Assembly (NCBI GenBank): GCA_029279965.1
Contig: JAJUHJ010000023.1
Coordinates: forward strand, 1-34,572
DNA from: Phyllobacteriaceae bacterium
GTDB lineage: Bacteria; Pseudomonadota; Alphaproteobacteria; Rhizobiales; Rhizobiaceae
DNA: 34,572 nucleotides
Direction: 5' to 3'
Position numbers and translations under genes: made by a program. Shown here one piece after another: positions 15,769 through 24,057 of the stretch (position 1 is the first letter of the stretch; the number at the start of each line of letters is the position of its first letter). Below the pieces are notes generated by a model. It saw only the letters and a list, made by a program, of their open reading frames with translations, was not told where the DNA came from and searched no databases.

Positions 15769-16752
15769 ATGAACAACGCAGCGAAAATAGTTGGTGCAGC
15801 CGCGCTGATCGGATGTGCCGTCACAAATGCAGGTGCTCAATCAGGCGTCGAGCCTCCTAAGCCAGTAATGTCGGCCGCGAGTCAGGTCGGCGGCAGCCTC
15901 TACGTTACCTACGTCGCGGCTTGGATTCGGACGTTGACGGACCACTTCGACGGGCTGTCGATCACGCAGGAGCCGGGCGGCTCGTCGCAGAACGTCATCC
16001 TGGTCAGCAATGGCGATACGGATTTCGGCATTACCGCCAGTAGCCAAGCTTACCTTGGCTATTACGGCCTCGGCTGGGCCGAGGGCGAGGAGTATCAGAA
16101 TTTCGTGGGACTGCACCCGGCCTATCCGACCTACATGGCGGTGGCTACACTCGCAGATTCCGGCATCACAAGTTTTGAGGATCTCGAAGGCGCCGAACTT
16201 GCCGTCGGTGTGCCGGGTGGTGGCAGCGATGTGATCTCACGCGAGTTGATGGGCTATCTGGGTGTCGAGCCGGCACGCTACATCAATGCCAGCTGGGAAG
16301 ATACGGGTGGTTTGCTGCGGGACGGGCTCGCCGATGCCGTGCTCTATATCGCCGGTCATCCAGCCGGCTTCCTGCAGGAGCTGGAAGTCAGCCATGATCT
16401 GACATTCCTTGAACTGACCTCCGATCAGATCGATGGTTTTCTGGAAGACTTCCCCTATTACGCGCCTGTGACGCTTGCCGCCGGCACGTACCAGGATATG
16501 GAAGAGGAATTCAACACAGTCGGGCAGATGAACTTCATGATCGGTTCGCCGGACTTGCCTGACGACTTCGTGACCGCTCTCCTGGACGGCATCTACGCGA
16601 ACACGGAGAAGCTGGCTCAGGCGCATCCGGATTTCGCCGAGACGAAGCTGGAGAATGTGCGCGGTATTCCGGTCCCGCTGCATCCTGCCGCTACACGCTA
16701 TTATGAAGAGCGTGACGTCGAAATCCGTCAGGCTGCCGCTCCGGCGGAATAA
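15769..16752 (+). CDS. TAXI family TRAP transporter solute-binding protein
   Basis: A 327-residue extracytoplasmic receptor of the TAXI type. A signal peptide (residues 1-23, ending NAGA before Gln24) precedes the mature domain; LIGC at 13-16 also resembles a lipobox, so a lipoprotein is possible. The TAXI features are the GGSLYVTYVAAW opening, TQEPGGSSQNVILVSNGDTDFGI and DLEGAELAVGVPGGGSDVISRELMGYLG. The receptor binds a small organic acid or amino-acid-like ligand in the periplasm and delivers it to the fused permease encoded next. AUG at 15769 follows GGGAGAG. This is the first gene of an operon of uptake and hydrolase genes and is preceded by copy C and an FNR-like box. Confidence 0.92.
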   Translation: MNNAAKIVGAAALIGCAVTNAGAQSGVEPPKPVMSAASQVGGSLYVTYVAAWIRTLTDHFDGLSITQEPGGSSQNVILVSNGDTDFGITASSQAYLGYYGLGWAEGEEYQNFVGLHPAYPTYMAVATLADSGITSFEDLEGAELAVGVPGGGSDVISRELMGYLGVEPARYINASWEDTGGLLRDGLADAVLYIAGHPAGFLQELEVSHDLTFLELTSDQIDGFLEDFPYYAPVTLAAGTYQDMEEEFNTVGQMNFMIGSPDLPDDFVTALLDGIYANTEKLAQAHPDFAETKLENVRGIPVPLHPAATRYYEERDVEIRQAAAPAE

Positions 16753-16848
16753 TTTGGAAGATCGAAGGGGTGGTTCCTGCCGCCCCTTCAATCAAGCATG
16801 GCAGTCGGCGGTTGCGCGTCGGCGAGTATGCCAGAGAGGAACAACGCG

Positions 16849-18780
16849 ATGTCGGATGTAGCCGCTGTCGAAGCAGCCGCAAAGGCCGCCCAGGAAGAGA
16901 GCCGCCAGCGTGTTATGGGGCGCCCTCTCTCTATCGCAGTCGCAGCGTTTTCAGTCATTGCCGCGCTTTGCCATCTCTATTGGCTCGGCGTACAGTCGCC
17001 CGGTGTGCTCAACCTTCGCGCTTATCACCTGCTCATCCCGATCGTTCTTGTGCCGCTGCTCTATGCCGGCTGGCGGGGCGCGCTGGCGCGCGTCCATTGG
17101 AGCGACATTCTTCTGATTCTTGCCGGCATCGCCTCTACGGTCTACCTCGTTATCGAGGGCCCCAACATGATCTACCGCTATGGTGTCATGCCAACAACGT
17201 GGGATCTTGTCTTTGGCGTGACGGTCATAGCGCTCGTTCTTGAACTGACGCGCCGCACGGTCGGGTGGGCATTGGTCATCATCGTTCTTCTGATGTTGGC
17301 CTACACACTGTTCGGTAGCTACGCCCCCGGCATCTTCGTGAACCGTTCTTTCAGTTGGGAACGTGTCGTCAGCTTTCTGTTCAGCATGGATGGCCTCTAC
17401 GGCATTCCGCTCGGCGTGTCGTCTACCTACATCTATCTGTTCGTTCTCTTTGGTGCGATGCTGCAATTTTCCAAGGCTGGCGACTTCTATATCGATCTGG
17501 CCTACAGTGTTGCGGGTCGTGCCCGAGGTGGTCCCGCCAAGGTCAGCATTTTTGCAAGCGCCCTGATGGGTACCGTATCGGGGACCGGCATCGGCAATGT
17601 CGTCACCACCGGGGCGTTGACCATCCCGCTGATGAAGCGCGCCGGCTTCCGGCCCGTCTTCGCCGGCGCCATCGAGGCGGTCGCCTCCACCGGGGGGCAG
17701 ATAATGCCGCCTATCATGGGCGCCGGCGCGTTCCTTATGGCCGAGTTCGTGCGCATTCCCTATGGATCGATCGTCATTGCCGCGATCCTTCCCGCTTTCC
17801 TCTATTTCCTGAGTGTTTACCTGATCGTCGATCTCGAAGCGGCCAAACGCGGGCTAAAGGGGCTGAAGCAGGAGGAATTGCCGCGCGCGCTCGTTGTATT
17901 GAAGCAGTGGGGGCATCTTCTTCTCCCTATCATCGTGCTGGTCTACATGCTGGCCGTGGAGAACGTATCGCCTATCCGCGCCGCGCTGTATTCCATGGGT
18001 ACGCTGCTGATCGTCTCCTGGCTGCGCGTCGAATCGCGATTGTCTCCAAAGCGTCTTGTCGACACCGCAGTCACTGGTACCAGAGGCTCCCTCGAAGTCA
18101 TCGTGAGCTGTGCGGCTGCGGGGCTGATAATGGGGCTGTTCTCTCTGACTGGCACCGGCCTTCGCCTGTCGGCCTGGGTCGCCACCATCTCTGGCGGCTC
18201 GATGCTGCTGGCGCTGATGCTGACGATGGTCGTCACGATCGTCCTCAGCATGGGGTTGCCGACGACAGCGGCCTATATCATTTCGGCCGCGGTGCTTGCG
18301 CCTGCACTCAACGATCTCGGCGTCGATCTGCTACAGGCTCACTTCTTCATCTTCTACTTCGCCTGCATGAGCGGCATCACACCGCCGGTCGCGCTGGTGG
18401 CGATCCCGGCTGGTTCGATTGCCGGAGCCAATCCCTTCAAGGTCGGCGTCAGAGCCTTTCAGATCGCGCTGGCAGGGTTCATCATCCCCTATATGATCGT
18501 CTACTCACCGGAGCTCATTCTGCAGGGAGAGCCGCTGCGTATTGCTCTGGCGCTGTTGACCGCCTGTATTGGTGTGTGGGCGCTCGCTGTCGCTCTCATC
18601 GGCTTCCTGGCCGGGAGACCCTTGCCGGTAGCACTGCGACTTATCGTGGGCTTCGGGGCGTTGGCGTTAATCTTCGCCGGCTGGAAGACGGATCTGATCG
18701 GTATCGGACTGATCGCAGCGGTCTTACTCCTGCAAAGGCTGCGCCGCCCTGCTGAACCTGCACAAGGTGAGCCGCAATGA
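16849..18780 (+). CDS. TRAP transporter fused permease (4TM/12TM, TAXI-associated)
   Basis: About 643 residues with some 17 hydrophobic segments. The N-terminal part corresponds to DctQ (4 TM) and the larger part to DctM (12 TM), the fusion always seen with TAXI receptors. Signatures include LFGAMLQFSKAGDFYIDLAY, GTVSGTGIGNVVTTGALTIP, ASTGGQIMPPIMGAGAFLMAE and, in the second half, GLPTTAAYIISAAVLAPAL and FACMSGITPPVALVA. It would import the TAXI ligand with Na+ or H+. Upstream in-frame ATGs exist (16798, 16828), but GAGAGGA eight bases before 16849 decides the start. Its stop overlaps the start of the small AtzG-like gene (ATGA), coupling transport to hydrolysis. Confidence 0.93.
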   Translation: MSDVAAVEAAAKAAQEESRQRVMGRPLSIAVAAFSVIAALCHLYWLGVQSPGVLNLRAYHLLIPIVLVPLLYAGWRGALARVHWSDILLILAGIASTVYLVIEGPNMIYRYGVMPTTWDLVFGVTVIALVLELTRRTVGWALVIIVLLMLAYTLFGSYAPGIFVNRSFSWERVVSFLFSMDGLYGIPLGVSSTYIYLFVLFGAMLQFSKAGDFYIDLAYSVAGRARGGPAKVSIFASALMGTVSGTGIGNVVTTGALTIPLMKRAGFRPVFAGAIEAVASTGGQIMPPIMGAGAFLMAEFVRIPYGSIVIAAILPAFLYFLSVYLIVDLEAAKRGLKGLKQEELPRALVVLKQWGHLLLPIIVLVYMLAVENVSPIRAALYSMGTLLIVSWLRVESRLSPKRLVDTAVTGTRGSLEVIVSCAAAGLIMGLFSLTGTGLRLSAWVATISGGSMLLALMLTMVVTIVLSMGLPTTAAYIISAAVLAPALNDLGVDLLQAHFFIFYFACMSGITPPVALVAIPAGSIAGANPFKVGVRAFQIALAGFIIPYMIVYSPELILQGEPLRIALALLTACIGVWALAVALIGFLAGRPLPVALRLIVGFGALALIFAGWKTDLIGIGLIAAVLLLQRLRRPAEPAQGEPQ

Positions 18781-18977
18781 TGGAAAAGGCAGCAGACGAC
18801 CGCTTGCCGGCACGCTTGCACGAGGAGCCCTTTGCCAGCCTTGCGCCGGAGGAAAGAGCAGCGCTTGGCGCCACTTTCGTAAAGCAGCGGATGGCCCTGG
18901 AGCGTTGGAAAGGGCTGTTCGACCCGACCGACGAGCCTGCACTGATTTTTACCGCGCCGGAGCCAACGCGTGACTGA
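18777..18977 (+). CDS. Small GatC/AtzG-like amidase partner subunit
   Basis: A 66-residue hydrophilic protein coupled on both sides: its ATG overlaps the permease stop and its stop overlaps the amidase start by 8 bases. AAGGTGAG precedes it. One helix-rich stretch (LAPEERAALGATFVKQRMALERWKGLFD) and a C-terminal DEPALIFTAPEP recall AtzG and other GatC-like subunits, in which such a tail wraps round the amidase. AtzG stabilises AtzE, an amidase-signature hydrolase. Size, position and tail fit the call, but similarity is weak by eye, so the function is an inference. Confidence 0.6.
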   Translation: MMEKAADDRLPARLHEEPFASLAPEERAALGATFVKQRMALERWKGLFDPTDEPALIFTAPEPTRD

Positions 18978-20361
18978 TCTGTGTGCCCTGACCATCGGCG
19001 AGGCGGGATCGCTGCTCGCCGCGCGCCATATCTCACCCAAGGAATATGTTGCGGCGCATCTCGACCGTATCGCGCGTGTCGATCCGCACCTCAACGCCTT
19101 TATCGAGGTTAGGGCGGATGAGGCGATGCGGGAGGCTTCGCAGGCCGAAGCAGAGATAAATACGCGTGGTCGGCGCGGGACGTTGCATGGCGTTCCGATC
19201 GCCATCAAGGATATCATCGACGTCGAGGGGATGGCGACAACGGCTCACTCTCGCATTGCCGCCTCCCGGCGCGCACAGTCTGACGCTGATGTCGTGCGTC
19301 GCCTTCGCGACGCGGGCGCAATTATCATCGGCAAGACTGCACTACACGAATTCGCCACAGGCGGACCCTCTTTCGATCTGCCTTGGCCGCCGGCGCGCAA
19401 TCCGTGGCTGCTTTCACATCATCCAGGTGGCTCGTCCTCCGGATCGGCTGTAGCCGTGGCCGCCCGAATGGCACCGGGCGCGATCGGCACCGATACCGCC
19501 GGCTCAGTCCGCCATCCGGCGACTGCTTGCGGCATGGTCGGTCTCAAGCCAACCTATGGTGTGGTCAGTCGGCGCGGCGTGTTTCCTTTGTCCTTCTCGC
19601 TGGACCATGTTGGTCCGCTCGCTAGAACGGTGGCTGATTGCACCGCCATTTACCGTGCAATTGTCGGCCATGATCCACTCGATCCGACGAGCACCACCCA
19701 TCGCGGTGTAGAGGAATCGCCGGAGGCGGGCATTCGCGGCTTGCGCCTAGGCGTCCTGCAGGAATTCGGCGAGCGGGCCGACCCTGAGATTCGTGCCGCG
19801 TTTGATTCCGCGCTCACCGTCCTGAAAGACCTTGGCGCGCAAATAGTGCCGCTCGATATTCTGCCACTTGATATCTATGCCGGTTGCGGCAGGCTTATCA
19901 TTCAGGCGGAGAGTTACGCCGTTCACGAGGAATGGCTCGCCACGCGTCACCGTGAATACGGCAAGCGGACGCGTACGCGGCTTCTGGCTGGCGGCCTCGT
20001 TGACGCGGCAAGCTATATCAAGGCACAGCAACTGCGTCGTCGGCTCCAACAGGACTTCTTGCAGGCGATGCAAGGCGTCGATGCGGCTGTCTGCGTTTCA
20101 AGTCTGGCACTTCCTTGCCAGATCGATGACGAGACTGAAATCGACAGCACCTACGACCGACAGGCGCGCACGCCGTTCAACGTGACAGGAACGCCGGCGA
20201 TCTCCATTCCAATCGGTTTTGCTTCGAACGGTCTGCCGATCGGCATGCAGGTGGCTGGCCGCAGCTTCGACGAGGCGATGATCCTGCGTGTTGCTGGCGC
20301 CTACGAGGCGGCAACCGCATGGCATAAAATCGAGCCGGCGTTGCCAGATATCACCCGATAA
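18970..20361 (+). CDS. Amidase signature family hydrolase (AtzE/GatA-like)
   Basis: A 463-residue amidase with the complete Ser-cisSer-Lys triad: K80 in GVPIAIKDI, cis-Ser S155 in PGGSSSGSA and nucleophile S179 in GTDTAGSVRHPA, spaced 24 residues as usual. It would hydrolyse an amide, ureide or similar C-N bond to acid plus ammonia. The start is GTG at 18970, inside the 3' end of the small AtzG-like gene. It is preceded by the TAXI permease and followed 22 bases later by a PuuE-like deacetylase. This suggests that the imported compound carries one or two hydrolysable C-N bonds, possibly in a ring. GatA can be set aside because no GatB and no tRNA-amidation context is present. Confidence 0.92.
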   Translation: MTDLCALTIGEAGSLLAARHISPKEYVAAHLDRIARVDPHLNAFIEVRADEAMREASQAEAEINTRGRRGTLHGVPIAIKDIIDVEGMATTAHSRIAASRRAQSDADVVRRLRDAGAIIIGKTALHEFATGGPSFDLPWPPARNPWLLSHHPGGSSSGSAVAVAARMAPGAIGTDTAGSVRHPATACGMVGLKPTYGVVSRRGVFPLSFSLDHVGPLARTVADCTAIYRAIVGHDPLDPTSTTHRGVEESPEAGIRGLRLGVLQEFGERADPEIRAAFDSALTVLKDLGAQIVPLDILPLDIYAGCGRLIIQAESYAVHEEWLATRHREYGKRTRTRLLAGGLVDAASYIKAQQLRRRLQQDFLQAMQGVDAAVCVSSLALPCQIDDETEIDSTYDRQARTPFNVTGTPAISIPIGFASNGLPIGMQVAGRSFDEAMILRVAGAYEAATAWHKIEPALPDITR

Positions 20362-20383
20362 TTCACAGACGAGGAGTTCCCCC

Positions 20384-21268
20384 ATGCTCGTACCGAGGCA
20401 GCGTGCATCCTATTCCACTCCCTTCCATCGTGACCCTCTGGCGCTGCCCGACGGGGTTAAACTGATCGTCTGGCCAGTGATCAATATCGAGGAATGGGAC
20501 ATCCACCGGCCCATGCCGCGGCAGGTGTCGCCGGCGCCGGGCGCCGTCAAGACGGTTCCGGATGTGCCGAACTGGAGCTGGCATGAATACGGCATGCGGG
20601 TTGGGTTCTGGCGGCTTTTTGAGGCTTTCAGGCAGCGTGGCATCAAGCCTACGATCTCACTGAATGCGAAGGTGTGCGAAACCTGCCCGGATGTGCCCGC
20701 CGCCGCGCGCGATGAAGGTTGGGAGTTCATGGCGCACTGTTACGAACAGATGTCGATTCACGCGGTCGAGGACCAAGCGGCGATGATCCGTCAGTCGGCT
20801 GACATCCTTGAGGAATTCACGGGCACCCGGCCTCGCGGATGGCTGGGCCCTGGCCGGACGCAGACCTTCGAAACGCTGGATTACGTCGCCGACGCCGGAT
20901 ACGATTGGTTCGGAGACTGGATTATCGACGACCAGCCTCTTTGGGTGAAAACGCAATCACGGCCCCTCGTTTCGCTGCCCTATTCGGTCGAGCTCAACGA
21001 CATCACGATCATGGTCAGTGCGCAGCACGAATCTGATGTGATGCTGAAGCGGACAAGGGATGCGTGTGAGCGGCTGATGCAGGAAAGTGCTCAGTCTGCG
21101 CGCATCATGGCCTTCGGCGTCCACCCTTACGTGTCTGGCGCTGCACACCGCGTGAAGTACTTCGAACAAATGCTCGATCATTTGTGTCGTCAGGACGGCG
21201 TCGCCTTCTGGCAGGGAAATTCCATCTGCGACTGGTTTGTCGCGCAGCGTCCTCTGAAAGCCGATTGA
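20384..21268 (+). CDS. Polysaccharide deacetylase family protein (PuuE allantoinase-like)
   Basis: 294 residues of the NodB/CE4-like barrel. Segments such as WSWHEYGMRVGFWRLFEAF (64-82), GIKPTISLNAKVCE and GWEFMAHCYEQMSIH (112-125) are much closer to PuuE-type allantoinases and cyclic-imide hydrolases than to chitin or peptidoglycan deacetylases. There is no signal peptide, so it acts in the cytoplasm. A frame is open about 32 codons upstream, but GAGGAG seven bases before the ATG at 20384 sets the start. As the gene directly after the amidase it probably catalyses an allied ring-opening or deacylation step. True allantoin breakdown is not supported because no other purine genes are present. 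The metal site cannot be fixed by eye. Confidence 0.87.
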   Translation: MLVPRQRASYSTPFHRDPLALPDGVKLIVWPVINIEEWDIHRPMPRQVSPAPGAVKTVPDVPNWSWHEYGMRVGFWRLFEAFRQRGIKPTISLNAKVCETCPDVPAAARDEGWEFMAHCYEQMSIHAVEDQAAMIRQSADILEEFTGTRPRGWLGPGRTQTFETLDYVADAGYDWFGDWIIDDQPLWVKTQSRPLVSLPYSVELNDITIMVSAQHESDVMLKRTRDACERLMQESAQSARIMAFGVHPYVSGAAHRVKYFEQMLDHLCRQDGVAFWQGNSICDWFVAQRPLKAD

Positions 21269-21276
21269 GCTTGCCG

Positions 21277-21299
21277 CATCGGACATCAACGGACCGATG
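21277..21299. terminator. Hairpin between convergent genes
   Basis: CATCGG (21277-21282) and CCGATG (21294-21299) can pair around an 11-base loop just after the deacetylase stop. No T-run follows. It is a possible terminator of the TAXI-amidase operon. Confidence 0.25.
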
Positions 21300-21434
21300 A
21301 CGTCGGCGAGATGCACGGTTCAGGTGGTCGTGAGCGTTGAAAAAGACACTCGCTTTCTTTCCGGGCCGATGCGGTAGCTTGATGTACCGGTTCGCGAGCG
21401 CTGGCAGGGCCATCGCCGCTGAGTCTGTGGCAGA

Positions 21435-22361
21435 TTACCCGAGATAGGCTGCCACCAGCGCGGGGTCGAGCGTTGCGCGTTCCTTGTCGATGACCTGACG
21501 GCATGCGGTCCGGAAAGCGTCGCCATCCAGTTCATCCTGCGGGATTACCGCGACGCCCTGTTTGCGCAGGAAATTCACCGCTTCGACATCCTGGTCAGCA
21601 GCCAGCCGCCGCTGCTCCATCGATGCCGCGGCGGCTGCGCGCCGTACTGCCGCCGCCGCATCGGCCGGCAGGGAGCGGAACCAGGCCGAATTGGCGAGGA
21701 ACAGCACGATCCCGAAGAAATGCCCGGTCAGGCTGACATATGGGTGATGACGGTAGAGCTCGAACACAACAGTGTTGGTCAGGGGGTTCTCCTGCGCGTC
21801 AACCCTACCTTCGGCAACGGCCCGGCGCAGTTCCTTGACGTCGGTAACCACCGGTTCGAGGCCCATTGCCGCCATCGTTTCCCGATAAATCCGGTTGTCG
21901 AGCGTGCGCACAATGAGACCGGCGCAGTCTTTGGGTGATCGGATTGGGCGGCGGCGGTTCGTCAGGTGGCGAAAGCCATTATCCCAGAAGCCGAGCACGC
22001 AATAGCCGGTGCTGTCTTCGACCGCCGAGCGCAGAATTTCTCCCGCCTTATCCGCAAGTGCCGCAAAGGCCGCGTGGCGATCAGCCTGCGAAAAGGGCAG
22101 GTCGATCACGGCAAGCTGTGGAACGCGGGCCGTCAAGTAACCTGAAGCCATGTAGCCGACGTCGAACGCACCGTTCTCAATGCCGTCAAAGAGCGTGCGC
22201 GCGCCCATGCCCGAGACCGTAACATCATCCACGGCCTCGATGTGAAAAGTGTCCTCGGTGTCCTTCCGCAGTTCCTCGACAAAGCGTTTGAGGCCGGCGG
22301 TTAGCACTGAATTGGGCCCTTGATAGCCGCCGATACGCAAGCGGATCCGTTCTTCCGACAT
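21435..22361 (-). CDS. DctP-type TRAP solute-binding protein without signal peptide
   Basis: A 308-residue DctP-fold protein. It begins MSEERIRLRIGGYQGPNSV, which is already the first strand of the mature domain. Family markers are GARTLFDGIENGAFDVGYMASGY, LGFWDNGFRHLTNRRRPIRSPKDCAGLIVRT and VDAQENPLTNTVVFELY. No signal peptide is present. Upstream of the ATG the frame continues for only 19 codons (none hydrophobic) before a stop, so a missed leader is excluded unless there is a sequencing error. GGAG stands 12 bases before the ATG. No dctQ/dctM is adjacent; the only DctM sequence in the window is the broken piece near 9.5 kb. It may be a cytoplasmic binding protein, or a receptor stranded by gene loss. 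Confidence 0.85.
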   Translation of the reverse strand: MSEERIRLRIGGYQGPNSVLTAGLKRFVEELRKDTEDTFHIEAVDDVTVSGMGARTLFDGIENGAFDVGYMASGYLTARVPQLAVIDLPFSQADRHAAFAALADKAGEILRSAVEDSTGYCVLGFWDNGFRHLTNRRRPIRSPKDCAGLIVRTLDNRIYRETMAAMGLEPVVTDVKELRRAVAEGRVDAQENPLTNTVVFELYRHHPYVSLTGHFFGIVLFLANSAWFRSLPADAAAAVRRAAAAASMEQRRLAADQDVEAVNFLRKQGVAVIPQDELDGDAFRTACRQVIDKERATLDPALVAAYLG

Positions 22362-22404
22362 CCAGCTTTCTCCACTCAGACCGGCATAGCCGGACCGCCC
22401 TCGG

Positions 22405-23541
22405 TCATCTTGCGTTCTTCACCACCACTTTAATCGCATCCTCGATCCGCTCGCGCGCATAGCGCAATGCTGTCGGCAGTTCCTCCATGTCGAAGGTGTG
22501 GGTGTGGATCTTCGTCGCGTCGAAACGTTTGGCGGCCATGAAGGCATGGGCGCGGTGCGTCGCGCTCTTTCCCTCGCCGCGAATTCCGTAAATGTAGATG
22601 TTGTTGCGCACGAGATGGGCGACATCGATCAGATCGGGCTCGTGCGGGAAGGCTGCGAGGCAGATCTTGCCGCCGCGGTTCAACATTCGACCGGCCTGGT
22701 TGATGGCGCCCGGCGCGCCGGAGCATTCCACCACGTAGTCGATCCCTTTGCCTCCGGTGAGCTTCCGTACTGCTTCCACCGGGTCTTCGTTGCGCACGTT
22801 CACGACATGATCGGCGCCCAGTTCGCGCCCGACCTCCAGCCGATTGTCTCGAGTTCCCGTTAGAATGACGGGCGTGGCACCGAGTGACTTCGCCACGGCG
22901 ACGCCCAGGAGCCCGATGGGGCCGGGTCCACTGACCAGCACGCTCTCTCCGGCGACGAGGCCACCCAGCTCCGTCAGCCCGTACATCGATGTGCCGGCCG
23001 TGACCACCAGGGTTGCCTCCTCGTCGCTCATCTCATCGCCGATCTTGATCAGCGTATTGATGTTGTTGACTGCGTAGGTGGCGAAGCCGCCATTGGTGGT
23101 GAAACCGTTGGCGCGGTGGCCCTTGTCCATCTCGCCATAGTTTAGTCCGTAGTTCAGGCAGGAGGTATACATGCCCATCCTGCAGCGTTTGCACTGGCCG
23201 CAGCCGGCGTGGATTTCCACCGTTACGCGGTCGCCGATGGCGAACTCATCCACCCCCGGCCCGAGCGCGGCGACAGTGCCCATATATTCGTGTCCCGGCG
23301 TGAAGTTTTTGTTGAAGGGCTTGCCGCCCTCGATCATCGCCGGCGGGCCTTCCGATATCACGTCGAGATCAGTAGCGCAGATCGCCACGGCATCCACGCG
23401 CACCAGCACTTCCGCCTTTCCGGGCACTGGCGTGGGTTTCTCCACGCGCTTCAACTCGTTGGGGTCTCCCAGAACCCACGCCTTCATCATTTCCGGCACG
23501 GGCATCTTTGGGTCGGTCTTCACTCCTGCGGGGGCATACAT
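22405..23541 (-). CDS. Zinc-dependent alcohol dehydrogenase (MDR superfamily)
   Basis: A 378-residue medium-chain dehydrogenase. Catalytic zinc ligands are C55 in AICATDL and H84-E85 in TPGHEYMG. The structural zinc loop has all four cysteines (C114, C117, C120, C128 in CGQCKRCRMGMYTSC). The Rossmann motif is SGPGPIGLLGVAVAKSLGA. It would oxidise an alcohol (or polyol/threonine-like substrate) with NAD(P)+ in the cytoplasm. AAAGGA precedes the ATG at 23541. It follows the cupin gene by about 23 bases and precedes the leaderless DctP gene by about 43 bases, so the three probably share a message. It is an ordinary complete member; the substrate is set only by context. Confidence 0.92.
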   Translation of the reverse strand: MYAPAGVKTDPKMPVPEMMKAWVLGDPNELKRVEKPTPVPGKAEVLVRVDAVAICATDLDVISEGPPAMIEGGKPFNKNFTPGHEYMGTVAALGPGVDEFAIGDRVTVEIHAGCGQCKRCRMGMYTSCLNYGLNYGEMDKGHRANGFTTNGGFATYAVNNINTLIKIGDEMSDEEATLVVTAGTSMYGLTELGGLVAGESVLVSGPGPIGLLGVAVAKSLGATPVILTGTRDNRLEVGRELGADHVVNVRNEDPVEAVRKLTGGKGIDYVVECSGAPGAINQAGRMLNRGGKICLAAFPHEPDLIDVAHLVRNNIYIYGIRGEGKSATHRAHAFMAAKRFDATKIHTHTFDMEELPTALRYARERIEDAIKVVVKNAR

Positions 23542-23564
23542 GCGTTCAGATTCCTTTGCGGGCG

Positions 23565-23981
23565 TTATGCGGCGGTGCGGAGGCGAACACCGTCGGGCAC
23601 CTCCAGAGGTTCATTCGCGCTATGCTTAAATTCCACAGTGGTGAACAGCAGGTCCGTGTCGCCGATGTTCTCGACGCTGTGCAGAAGGTATTCGCCCTTG
23701 CCGTAGGTCATGTGCTTTGTGTCGCCAGGATAGTGCGAGACATCGCGGATGGAGCCATCCTCGAAATAGCCGCGTGCCTTGCCATGGCTGTGGCAGGTCC
23801 AGAAATAGTCCAGTACATGCCGGTGGAACGTGCAGCGCTTGCCTGCAGGAATATGCAGGTGCCACACGCGCACACGGTCGGTTTCCGAAACCAGTACGCT
23901 GCCCACGCTCGGGTTGAAACGGTTGGCCTCCATCTCCTCGACAAGCTCTTTGGGCCAATGGCTGTAGCGGTCGTTGCTCAT
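23565..23981 (-). CDS. Small cupin-domain protein
   Basis: 138 residues with a single cupin barrel. HLHIPAGKRCTFHRHVLDYFW (41-61) supplies likely metal ligands H53 and H55, followed by the second cupin motif around YPGDTKHMTYGKGEYLLHSVENIGDTDLLF, where H101 is the last ligand. I chose the ATG at 23981 because AGAAGGGA stands eight bases before it; a GTG eight codons upstream is weaker. Small cupins near dehydrogenases and GntR genes are often isomerases, dioxygenases or hydrolases of pathway intermediates, but nothing here picks one. It lies in a reverse-strand run GntR - cupin - dehydrogenase - DctP. Confidence 0.8.
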   Translation of the reverse strand: MSNDRYSHWPKELVEEMEANRFNPSVGSVLVSETDRVRVWHLHIPAGKRCTFHRHVLDYFWTCHSHGKARGYFEDGSIRDVSHYPGDTKHMTYGKGEYLLHSVENIGDTDLLFTTVEFKHSANEPLEVPDGVRLRTAA

Positions 23982-24057
23982 CAAATTCCCTTCTCCGCTG
24001 CACAAGGCATGTAGTTGTCCATCTCAGGGTGCGAACGCCTCGGCACCCACGTCTCAC

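Noticed and set aside
17355-18755. A 466-codon open frame in a second forward frame inside the TRAP permease gene
   Set aside because: It lies wholly within a well-supported gene, is Arg/Gly/Cys-rich with no domain, and is the usual GC-rich shadow. Similar long shadows over ftsH (2109-3526), the alpha/beta hydrolase (14219-15085) and the CMD/TAXI genes (14871-15824) were dropped for the same reason.
18970-20361. GatA of the tRNA amidotransferase
   Set aside because: No gatB is present, the small partner is AtzG-like and the setting is a catabolic transport operon.
18970-21268. Allantoin/purine degradation
   Set aside because: The deacetylase is PuuE-like and an amidase is adjacent, but no uricase, allantoicase or ureidoglycolate genes occur, and the family includes cyclic-imide hydrolases.
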